A stretch of DNA of 10,855 nucleotides, taken from Desulfobacterales bacterium. Its GTDB lineage: Bacteria > Desulfobacterota > Desulfobacteria > Desulfobacterales > Desulfosalsimonadaceae. Position 1 is the stretch's first letter, and each line of letters opens with the position of its first letter. The stretch lies in the NCBI GenBank assembly GCA_029933295.1, contig JAOZOL010000065.1, forward strand, positions 1 through 10,855, written 5' to 3'. Shown here piece by piece: positions 1 through 6,064 of this stretch. The translations under genes and the position numbers were made by a program. The notes under the pieces were generated by a model. It saw only the letters and a program-made list of their open reading frames with translations, was not told the origin of the DNA and did no database searches.

Positions 1-48
1 TGGAACTTTTAACTTTGCCATCTGAATCTGTATCATTAAATTTGTCAT
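1..48 (-). CDS. Possible 5' end of a further gene of the operon (partial, runs off the window)
   Basis: Reading leftward from an ATG at 48-46, the frame stays open to the window edge and gives 16 residues (MTNLMIQIQMAKLKVP). It begins 14 bp after the stop codon of the cooC-like gene on the same strand, which fits the tight spacing of the rest of the operon. No good ribosome binding site precedes this ATG. In-frame ATGs at 36-34 and 21-19 are alternative starts. Too little protein is visible to assign a family, and a chance open frame of this length is quite possible. Confidence 0.35.
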   Translation of the reverse strand, partial: MTNLMIQIQMAKLKVP

Positions 49-62
49 TGACCGGTGAGATG

Positions 63-887
63 TTATCCAGTCAAAGCGACCGCCGGTTTCCGGCTATTTT
101 TTTGTCCCGATGTTACCAGTAATCCGATTTCAGACAAACAATTTTTTACCGCCAACATTGCCGGACTGTCATCAATTTCCAGAATGCTTTTTCCCGCAAT
201 GTCATAAGAACGGATGGTTTCGTCTTCCGGAACCCACCCCAGACAGTCAAGCTCTGCGGGGATAACGAGTTTTTCATATTCCATTTTACTGCGAAGACGG
301 TTTAAAATCAATCCTGCCTTTTTATAATCAATGGCATTATCAGACACTTCCTTGATGGTCTTTGCCACATTGATGCCTTTGGCAGACGCGTCGGACACCA
401 GAATCAGATGGCTTACTTTTGCCATCACGCGCCGGTTAATCTGTTCAATGCCCGCCTCACCATCAATAACCACAAAATCAAAATTATTCGCAACAGATGC
501 GATCAGGTCTTTTAAAATATGATTCACCTGGCAGTAGCACCCTTCCAGTTCCGGACGACCGATGGCGAGAAAGGCGATATTTTTTTTCTCTTCCAGGGCG
601 GAAAACATTTCATAATCCAGCATGGAAAGCATCTGGGCTTTATCAGTCGTTTTTCCGGATTCCACCCGCTGGATCAGTTCATTGCGGATGTCGTCCACGG
701 TTTTAGTTATATAGACTCCCAGCGCGGAAGCCAGGCCCACTGCCGGGTCCGCGTCAATGGCCAGCACTTTATTATTAGAATCTGAAGAAAGAATTTTGAC
801 AATGGTTGCACTGAGTGATGTTTTGCCCACACCGCCTTTTCCGCAAAGGGCAAGGACCGATGCCTTTTTTTTTTGCAGGTTATGCAT
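63..887 (-). CDS. cooC: CooC-like MinD/ParA-family ATPase (nickel/metal-site accessory protein)
   Basis: The 274-residue protein is a SIMIBI-class P-loop ATPase of the CooC type. It has a deviant Walker A motif GKGGVGKT at residues 16-23, the IDADP motif at 44-48, and a switch II-like DGEAGIE at 142-148. It also has the family's hallmark Cys-X-Cys (GCYC, Cys117 and Cys119) in the setting GRPELEGCYCQVN. In characterised CooC these cysteines bind metal at the dimer interface, and the protein assists nickel insertion into carbon monoxide dehydrogenase. The ATG at 887-885 overlaps the stop of the upstream ACS-like gene by 8 bp, so translational coupling is likely; no clear Shine-Dalgarno sequence is visible. 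A run of ten A residues (coding strand) lies just inside the start. No CODH gene is in view, so its client is unknown. The ACS-like protein and the reductase cluster are candidates. Family assignment is firm; nickel as the metal is inference. Confidence 0.88.
   Translation of the reverse strand: MHNLQKKKASVLALCGKGGVGKTSLSATIVKILSSDSNNKVLAIDADPAVGLASALGVYITKTVDDIRNELIQRVESGKTTDKAQMLSMLDYEMFSALEEKKNIAFLAIGRPELEGCYCQVNHILKDLIASVANNFDFVVIDGEAGIEQINRRVMAKVSHLILVSDASAKGINVAKTIKEVSDNAIDYKKAGLILNRLRSKMEYEKLVIPAELDCLGWVPEDETIRSYDIAGKSILEIDDSPAMLAVKNCLSEIGLLVTSGQKNSRKPAVALTG
82..103 (+). terminator. Terminator-like hairpin on the plus strand inside the 3' end of the cooC-like gene
   Basis: Read on the plus strand, GCCGG-TTT-CCGGC (82-94) is a 5-bp GC-only stem with a 3-nt loop, followed after TA by seven T residues (97-103). 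That is the shape of an intrinsic terminator acting on transcription entering from the left, that is antisense to the operon. On the minus strand there is no U-tract after the stem, so it would not end the operon's own mRNA. No plus-strand gene is visible for it to serve. Confidence 0.35.
865..874 (-). repeat. A10 homopolymer (T10 on the plus strand) in the fifth to eighth codons of the cooC-like gene
   Basis: Ten consecutive A residues on the coding strand encode most of a Gln-Lys-Lys-Lys stretch just after the start codon. Tracts of this length are prone to replication or transcription slippage, and a change of one or two bases would abolish the ATPase. Whether it varies is unknown. Confidence 0.6.
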
Positions 888-1623
888 GGGCCGACACCAC
901 CTTGTTTTTTAATGCGTTTCTCATGGCCCGCAGTTCCGCCACATCACCGCACACATCGTTATAATCACAGGTGTCGCAATCAAACGACAGTTCTTCCGTC
1001 ATTTTATTCATGGCGCTGATGCGCTTAAAGACATCGTCGGAAACAGCTTTTACTTCCAGAACATCTTCCCTGCCGGAGGTAATGAAAATGGTTTCCACTG
1101 ACCGGACATAGGGAATTTTTGAAAACTGATCAATCAACGCGCCCCCGAGATGTTTAAAGGAAAAACCGTGCTGGATGGCTTCGTTGCTCACCCGGCTCCA
1201 TTCCCGCTGGTATTGGGAAACGCCGCGCATCATGTAGCCTTTTAAATGAATATCATAGCGCAAAAGTTCCATTTCACGGTACCGGTCATAGCTGTTGTCC
1301 GCATCAAAATCAGATGCGTCAATAATCACGATTTTACCGAAAGAAACCTGCTGACCGTTCAAATGCTGCAGATCCGGCCCGACCACGGTAATTCGGTTGT
1401 TTTTTATTTTATCCGGTTGATTCACCCACATCAAAAAGGAGGTGGACGCATCTTTCGGATTGCCAAGTTCCACTGCCGTATCCGGTCCCAATACCAGATT
1501 CCGGTTTTTTTCAGACGGCCAGTCAGTTCGGCCGTTATGGAAAAACCCGGATATTTTACCCTCGTTTCGCCTGAGATTCAGGTATGCCGTTATTTTTTTA
1601 TAATGTTTGTCAAAAAGTCCCAT
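880..1623 (-). CDS. Stand-alone homologue of the acetyl-CoA synthase (CdhC/AcsB) non-catalytic region with a C-terminal CX2CX5C motif
   Basis: The 247-residue protein resembles the part of CODH/ACS beta subunit (CdhC/AcsB) that precedes the A-cluster domain. Family-like segments include AVELGNPKD, RITVVGPDL, the YREMELLRYDIHLKGYMMR region, QREWSRVSNEAI, and a final Rossmann-like strand ending VETIFITSGRED. Where CdhC continues into the nickel A-cluster domain (with its FYGC-LCQSFAP signature), this protein ends in about 35 residues with Cys216-X2-Cys219-X5-Cys225 (CDTCDYNDVC), so it cannot be an acetyl-CoA synthase by itself. The ATG at 1623-1621 is preferred. A TTG at 1635-1633 would add four residues, but the purine-rich AGCAGG abuts it directly and can only serve the ATG, at 12 nt. 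It starts about 17 bp after the ferredoxin gene and overlaps the cooC-like gene, so the pair probably works together. Possible roles are a docking scaffold or small Fe-S/metal protein. The homology call rests on remembered family sequence, not an alignment. Confidence 0.72.
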   Translation of the reverse strand: MGLFDKHYKKITAYLNLRRNEGKISGFFHNGRTDWPSEKNRNLVLGPDTAVELGNPKDASTSFLMWVNQPDKIKNNRITVVGPDLQHLNGQQVSFGKIVIIDASDFDADNSYDRYREMELLRYDIHLKGYMMRGVSQYQREWSRVSNEAIQHGFSFKHLGGALIDQFSKIPYVRSVETIFITSGREDVLEVKAVSDDVFKRISAMNKMTEELSFDCDTCDYNDVCGDVAELRAMRNALKNKVVSAHA

Positions 1624-1640
1624 TATTTTTTGCAACCTGC

Positions 1641-2822
1641 TTAAAGTCCAACAATTTTCCGCCCAAGATGAAGCGTTCTTCCAATCGTCCCTTTTTTCTT
1701 TTCCATGATTTCTTCATAAAGAGTGTCCATATCCCTGGGAGGAACGATTTGTTTTTCTTTTTTCGCCAATGTCAGAGCCCCTGGTTTGCATGACGCCACA
1801 CACACGCCGCAGCCAATGCACCGTTTTAGATCAATTTTAATTGCTTTTGTTTTTTTGCCGTCTTGTTTCATTTTAATGGCGTCCATTTTGCATATTCTGC
1901 CGCATTTTCCGCATCCCACACATTTTTCCGCATCCAAAACCGCATGGTAATTATTGCTGACAAAGTCCGCAGGCCTGGCCAGCAGGCTGACCCCTTCAAG
2001 ACACGCACAGCAGCACTTGCAGCAACTGCATACAAAATAGGACTCCTGGCTGTTAGACGGCATGAGCACCAGCCCTTCTTTTTCATTTTGTGCCAGAATT
2101 TCAAAAGTTTCTTCTTTGGTGATGGATCGACCAAAATTATTGCGTGTATACATATCGGCAAAATCTCCGAATCCAATGCAGACTTCCCTTCTATCCGTTT
2201 CCTTGCATGGCCGCCCGATGGAATCTCTTCCTTTTCGGCAAACACAGTCGGCCAGGGCAATATGGCCGTCATTTTGCAAAACAAGTTCCCGCACCTCATC
2301 ATAGGTGGCAATGTTTAAATCCGGGGTGACGCTTTTTTCCACAGGAATGACCCGCATCTGGGTACGGGCGGTGGTAAGAAATGCCATGCCCAGTGACTGA
2401 TACATGTATTTTCTAAAATCCATATAGTAATTGGCATTCATGGTGGGCAGTTTCATTTCAAATATGCCCACGGCATAGGGATGCAGAGAGTATTGTTTTT
2501 GACCATCCACTATTTTTACAAACATGGCCCCGTGTTTTTCCATATTATCCAGCATGGCCTGTAAATCTGCTTCAGTTATTCCCCTGTCTTTTACTTTCTC
2601 GAAAATCTGATCAGCTGATTGAAATTTATAATCCAGTTCAAGGGCGAGTTCCGCCTCTTTTAGGGTAAAAGCGTCACGCAAAAGGCGGAGTTCAACACCG
2701 GACAATGTGGCTGGAAAGCCCACGGGCTGTTTGTCGAGATGCTTTTGCAGTTTTTTGTATACTTTGTGGGATTGCCAAAAAATACTCATACTGTCTTTTA
2801 AGCGCATCTTTAATTGTTGCAT
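1641..2822 (-). CDS. Cysteine-rich multi-cluster ferredoxin-like electron carrier
   Basis: The 393-residue protein ends in a classical 2x[4Fe-4S] ferredoxin domain: Cys301, 304, 307, 311 followed by a Pro-less KMDAI, and Cys335, 338, 341, 345 followed by KPGAL. Two further cysteine groups precede it: CVCRKGRDSIGRPC (Cys193, 195, 206, plus Cys215), and CSCCKCCCAC at 265-274, with seven cysteines in ten residues. Up to four clusters are plausible. The first ~190 residues lack cysteine and look like a helical/winged-helix region (RITEADL-like turn near residue 90). No signal peptide or membrane segment is seen, so it should be cytoplasmic. It lies 15 bp after the second ATPase gene, the position of the ferredoxin gene bzdM after bzdNOPQ, which points to electron donation to the ATPases of the reductase. 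It is far longer than an ordinary bacterial ferredoxin. A weak AGGAT precedes the ATG. Confidence 0.82.
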   Translation of the reverse strand: MQQLKMRLKDSMSIFWQSHKVYKKLQKHLDKQPVGFPATLSGVELRLLRDAFTLKEAELALELDYKFQSADQIFEKVKDRGITEADLQAMLDNMEKHGAMFVKIVDGQKQYSLHPYAVGIFEMKLPTMNANYYMDFRKYMYQSLGMAFLTTARTQMRVIPVEKSVTPDLNIATYDEVRELVLQNDGHIALADCVCRKGRDSIGRPCKETDRREVCIGFGDFADMYTRNNFGRSITKEETFEILAQNEKEGLVLMPSNSQESYFVCSCCKCCCACLEGVSLLARPADFVSNNYHAVLDAEKCVGCGKCGRICKMDAIKMKQDGKKTKAIKIDLKRCIGCGVCVASCKPGALTLAKKEKQIVPPRDMDTLYEEIMEKKKGTIGRTLHLGRKIVGL

Positions 2823-2837
2823 TTTTGTATCCTTTTT

Positions 2838-3632
2838 TTATCCTGTTTTTTTGAGCCCGGCCTTTTCTTCCGCATACAGTGCCGCCCCAAACGCTCCCAT
2901 GATCTGCGGGTCCATGCCGTCGAGCGGTTTCATTTGAACATTTAACGCTTCGGACAATGCATTAAAAACACCGGAGTTTTTTGCAACCCCACCGGTCATG
3001 ACCACATCTTCTTTTACCTCTATGCTTTTTGCCAGGGCTGCCACGCGTTTAGCCATGGCATGATGAAGGGCGTTGACGATGTCTGCGATTTCTTTTCCTT
3101 CATTGATCAGGGAAACCACCTCGGTTTCGGCAAAAATCACGCACTGGTTGGAGATTCTTAATTTTTCAGTAGACTTTTCGCCAATGGCTCCCATCTCTGA
3201 CAGGGGTATTTCCATGGCTTCGGCCATAACTTCCAGAAACCTGCCGGTGCCGGATGCGCATTTGTCGTTGTAGATATAACGGGCAACGTTTCCATTGTCA
3301 TCCATGCGGGTGGCTTTGGCGTCCTGGCCGCCAATATCAATCACCATTCGGACAGACGGCATGATTCGCCAAGCGCTTTTTGCATGACAGGAAATTTCAG
3401 ATTCCACCTGGTCAACAAAGGGAATATGTTCCCGGCCGTAGCCGGTGCCCACCACAAAGCGGATATCGTTTGCAGTCAAACCCGCCTTGTCCAGCGCCAT
3501 TTGCATGATTTCGGTTGCCGATTCGGTCGGCCGGGTTTTGGCCCGCATCACCGCGTCTGATAATATTTTTCCGTTTTCCATGATAACCGCTTTGGCGGTC
3601 AGGGAACCGATGTCGCAGCCGGCTACAATCAT
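2838..3632 (-). CDS. BcrA/BcrD/BadF/BadG-family ATPase (reductase activator), second of a pair
   Basis: This 264-residue ASKHA-fold ATPase is of the 2-hydroxyacyl-CoA dehydratase activator/benzoyl-CoA reductase electron-activating type. It shows the phosphate-1 loop GCDIGSLTAK (5-14), GTGYGRE (62-68), DIGGQD (99-104), NDKCASGTGRF (122-132), QCVIFAETEVV (163-173) and the C-terminal TGGVAKN adenosine motif. Cys125 and Cys164 are the conserved pair that in this family hold a [4Fe-4S] cluster between two ATPase protomers. Hydrolysis of ATP drives the electron uphill to the catalytic subunits. Length is the usual 260-300 residues; the long BcrA/BadF form (around 430-440 residues) is not present. 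A GGAG Shine-Dalgarno lies 7 nt before the ATG. It is separated from the other ATPase by a 177-bp gap holding a palindromic element. It probably pairs with that paralogue as a heterodimer; which one equals BcrA or BcrD is not decidable by eye. Confidence 0.92.
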   Translation of the reverse strand: MIVAGCDIGSLTAKAVIMENGKILSDAVMRAKTRPTESATEIMQMALDKAGLTANDIRFVVGTGYGREHIPFVDQVESEISCHAKSAWRIMPSVRMVIDIGGQDAKATRMDDNGNVARYIYNDKCASGTGRFLEVMAEAMEIPLSEMGAIGEKSTEKLRISNQCVIFAETEVVSLINEGKEIADIVNALHHAMAKRVAALAKSIEVKEDVVMTGGVAKNSGVFNALSEALNVQMKPLDGMDPQIMGAFGAALYAEEKAGLKKTG

Positions 3633-3695
3633 TTTTATTCTCCTATTTAATTATTCCTATTCCTAAGACATAATTTTATTTATTAATGGCAAAGA

Positions 3696-3811
3696 AAAAT
3701 GTTCACCATTCACATAAAACTGGTAAGGCGTGTATCGTCTCAAGGAGTGAGGCGTACTTTTTGTACGTTGAAAGACTTGAGGCGATGCACAACGCAAAAG
3801 TTGGACATTTT
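3696..3811. repeat. Palindromic MITE-like or structured-RNA element between the two ATPase genes
   Basis: A long hairpin fills this gap in an otherwise tight operon. A main 15-bp stem pairs 3730-3744 with 3776-3790, an inner stem pairs 3751-3757 with 3763-3769 around a TTTTT loop, and terminal 10-bp arms pair 3696-3705 with 3802-3811. Every imperfect pair in these stems is T-G on the plus strand (3733/3787, 3738/3782, 3703/3804, and 3751/3769 and 3752/3768), so a plus-strand RNA would fold through wobble pairs while the minus-strand transcript would carry A-C mismatches. The right arm reaches into the stop codon (3810-3812) of the upstream ATPase gene. This could be a miniature inverted-repeat element, a dispersed intergenic repeat, or a processing site in the mRNA. 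Confidence 0.6.
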
Positions 3812-4607
3812 ACGCAGCTATTTTTCCGTTGACTTTTTCCATGGACAACAGCGCCGCGCCTATGGCTCCGGCAATCTGGGGATCGGCTTTCCGGACTTTT
3901 TTAATTCGTTTGCCGATCAATTTTTCAAGGGTTGACACCACCCCGACGTTTTTTGCCACGCCGCCGGTCATGAAAATATCGCCTTCCGGTTTAACGGCAT
4001 TCACCAGAATGGCCACCCGGCCTGCCATGGCAGTATTAACACCGGCGCCGATGTCTTCAATGGGAACCCCGGAATTGATATATTTGATCACATCGGCCTG
4101 GGCCCAGACCGTGCAGGTGGATGCCAGGGTTATGGGAGATCTGGATTTTTTAGACAAATTTCCCAGTTCATCAATGCTGATTCCCAGGACTTTTGCCATG
4201 ACTTCTAAAAACCTGCCGGTGCCGGACGCGCATTTATCATTGGCCATAAATCGTTTTACGTTTCCATCTTTATCAATTTTCATGGTTTTGCAATCCTGGC
4301 CGCCGATATCAATCACTGTTTGTGCCGTGGGAAGCAGCCAGTGCGCGCCTTTGCCGTGACATGAAATTTCCGAAACCACTTCATCAACAAAGTCAATCCG
4401 GTCCCGGCCGTAACCGGTGCCGATGCAATAGTTGATATCATTTTTGGATATACCGGCCAAAGACAGGACTTTTTCTAAAACCGCATCCGCCGAATCCTTG
4501 GGCCGGGGTTTGGATTTGATGATATGATGGCCGATAATTTTTCCGTTTTTCATGATAACGGCTTTTGAGGTCAGGGAACCGACATCACACCCTGCAACAA
4601 TATTCAT
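3810..4607 (-). CDS. BcrA/BcrD/BadF/BadG-family ATPase (reductase activator), first of a pair
   Basis: This 265-residue paralogue of the neighbouring ATPase has the same fold motifs: GCDVGSLTSK (6-15), GTGYGRD (63-69), DIGGQD (100-105), NDKCASGTGRF (123-133) and TGGVAKN near residue 217. The cluster-ligand cysteines Cys126 and Cys165 are present. The second motif reads TCTVWAQADVI rather than the more usual CTVFAESEVI form, so Trp and Gln replace Phe and Glu next to the cluster. Its ATG overlaps the TGA of the B-like subunit gene (ATGA, 4604-4607), a classic translational-coupling arrangement, with a G-rich Shine-Dalgarno (AAGGGGG) 6 nt upstream. Two different ATPases next to two catalytic subunits is the benzoyl-CoA reductase pattern; 2-hydroxyacyl-CoA dehydratases use one homodimeric activator. 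Confidence 0.92.
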   Translation of the reverse strand: MNIVAGCDVGSLTSKAVIMKNGKIIGHHIIKSKPRPKDSADAVLEKVLSLAGISKNDINYCIGTGYGRDRIDFVDEVVSEISCHGKGAHWLLPTAQTVIDIGGQDCKTMKIDKDGNVKRFMANDKCASGTGRFLEVMAKVLGISIDELGNLSKKSRSPITLASTCTVWAQADVIKYINSGVPIEDIGAGVNTAMAGRVAILVNAVKPEGDIFMTGGVAKNVGVVSTLEKLIGKRIKKVRKADPQIAGAIGAALLSMEKVNGKIAA

Positions 4608-6004
4608 AATAACCCCCTTACTTGAAAAAATTCATCCAGGCGTTCTTTGGTGGCCTCCCAGGATTCCACCCGGTCGTCAAACGCGTCATCATTCATGATA
4701 TGGGTCGGATAACCATTTTTTTCCATGTCCCGGGCAAACGGTTTTACCATTCCCCAGGTGTTTCTGCAGCCCGGTGTGCCGTTATAAATGACACAGTCCG
4801 CCTGAAAAAAACGAACAAGTTCCAGAGATTCATCAAGCCACATGCCGGGCTTATCATAGGGCCCCCTGATTGTCCGAACCATTGGCATGCGGGCATTGAG
4901 CTGCGCCATGGAATCCAGCATGGCATCTTTTGTCGACAAATCAATGCCGTAAGCACTTCCCGGCAGATTTTTTACATATTTGTTGTCGTCCCTGAAATTT
5001 CTCGATAAAATGCAGCCGAGATGACCGAAATTCCGATCTTCCAGATAGTTCCAGAAATTGAGGTTCACGGTGTAATGGTCAATATAGCAGGTAAAGATGC
5101 GCAATTTTTCATCCCCGGAACGAAGGCCTGACAGACCGGTTTTTGCACGGTTTTTGCCCCATTTGAGCATGGCTTCAAGGACCCGTGTATAAATTTTTTG
5201 ACCGGAAAAACAAAACCGGCCCGCATAAATCATCAGATTATATAGAGGCGGCAACGGCGAGGGGACCAGCATGAGCAGATCTTCCAGATCAGCGGTCAGA
5301 TGGTCCTGGAGATCAACTTCTTTCAATATTTCCGCCAGCCGGTCATAGTCAAGCCGGTTTCCGGATTGTTCCTCCATAAAACGGATCATCTCTTTATAAT
5401 CGTCAACATGGTATTTCTGGCTCCGTTCATCTCCAATGGAACTGGGATAATTGAGTTGATAAAAGGGTTTGTTCAGGTAAGCGGAAGAAAAGGCATAGGC
5501 ATTAGCGTTGGTGTCGCATACCCCGGGTGAATCGCAAACCAGAAAATCGACTTCTTCGCACAAGCCGGCCAGAAAAGCCCCGAGAAATCCCCGCTGGGAG
5601 GAGCAGGACGTTTCCGGCATGCCGACTTCGCAGCAAAAGTCCATGTAGTCGAACATGCCCCGTTTCCAGACCATTCCGCCCAGGGCGGTTAAGATTTCAA
5701 AGGTTGCGGGAACAATATCCATGGCATAAAGAATGGCCGGAGAATAACAAAAGGTCGTACCGCATATTTTTTTACCGCGAGCATGGGCGGTCAGGATATT
5801 TTCATAGTAAAGCGCCAACAGTTCCAGAAAAATTTTTCCGGGCACTCCGGTGTCGATCAGAGGTTTGAGCACCCCTTTGAAATAAGGGATGTAGCGGTAG
5901 GTCAGTTCGGTCTCCTTGTCGGACCCGGCCGGGAATCTGGCCGCCGCCGAAAGGGTTTGCCCCAGGATGCGGTCATAGTTATATTCTTTTATCTCCGGTC
6001 TCAT
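4604..6004 (-). CDS. bcrB: BcrB/BzdO-like catalytic subunit of an ATP-dependent acyl-CoA reductase (HgdB superfamily)
   Basis: The 466-residue protein belongs to the HgdB/BcrB/BcrC superfamily, whose subunits bind the acyl-CoA and a low-potential Fe-S cluster. Visible family features are GTTFCYSPAILYAMDIVP (82-99) with Cys86, the second cysteine region around Cys134 (TSCSSQRGF), a third group at Cys149, 157 and 163, and a C-terminal segment NGTPGCRNTW followed by DAFDDRVESWE, which is typical of the larger B-type subunit. Extra cysteines at 81, 124 and 125 are notable. Length fits BzdO/BcrB (about 430-450 residues) better than the smaller C-type subunit. It is soluble, without signal peptide. 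It starts 60 bp after the C-like gene behind an AAGGAA site and overlaps the first ATPase gene by 4 bp. A heterodimer with the C-like subunit is expected. The substrate is not defined by the sequence. Confidence 0.88.
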   Translation of the reverse strand: MRPEIKEYNYDRILGQTLSAAARFPAGSDKETELTYRYIPYFKGVLKPLIDTGVPGKIFLELLALYYENILTAHARGKKICGTTFCYSPAILYAMDIVPATFEILTALGGMVWKRGMFDYMDFCCEVGMPETSCSSQRGFLGAFLAGLCEEVDFLVCDSPGVCDTNANAYAFSSAYLNKPFYQLNYPSSIGDERSQKYHVDDYKEMIRFMEEQSGNRLDYDRLAEILKEVDLQDHLTADLEDLLMLVPSPLPPLYNLMIYAGRFCFSGQKIYTRVLEAMLKWGKNRAKTGLSGLRSGDEKLRIFTCYIDHYTVNLNFWNYLEDRNFGHLGCILSRNFRDDNKYVKNLPGSAYGIDLSTKDAMLDSMAQLNARMPMVRTIRGPYDKPGMWLDESLELVRFFQADCVIYNGTPGCRNTWGMVKPFARDMEKNGYPTHIMNDDAFDDRVESWEATKERLDEFFQVRGLL

Positions 6005-6040
6005 AAAATTATTCCTTTAAATTTTCATATTAAAACAGAG

Positions 6041-6061
6041 CCGCGACCGTAAGGGAGCGGT
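6041..6061. repeat. Short GC-rich inverted repeat in the gap between the two catalytic subunit genes
   Basis: CCGC (6041-6044) and GCGG (6057-6060) form a small stem around GACCGTAAGGGA, with an alternative pairing ACCG (6046-6049) to CGGT (6058-6061). It sits in the only non-coding spacer (60 bp) between the two subunit genes. The stem is short and no U-tract follows on the minus strand, so it is not a terminator; a stabilising hairpin or short intergenic repeat is more likely. Confidence 0.3.
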
Positions 6062-6064
6062 ATA

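Noticed and set aside
3..122. Plus-strand frame open from position 3 to a stop at 120-122, possibly the end of a convergent gene before the 82-103 hairpin
   Set aside because: Only 39 residues, no family resemblance, and it overlaps the 3' end of the cooC-like gene; the hairpin lies inside the frame rather than after its stop.
880..1635. Functional acetyl-CoA synthase gene
   Set aside because: The A-cluster domain with its nickel-binding cysteines is absent; only the preceding domain is present.
1868..2311. 147-codon minus-strand frame inside the ferredoxin-like gene
   Set aside because: It is an alternative reading frame of the same strand; the Fe-S motifs are all in the 1641-2822 frame.
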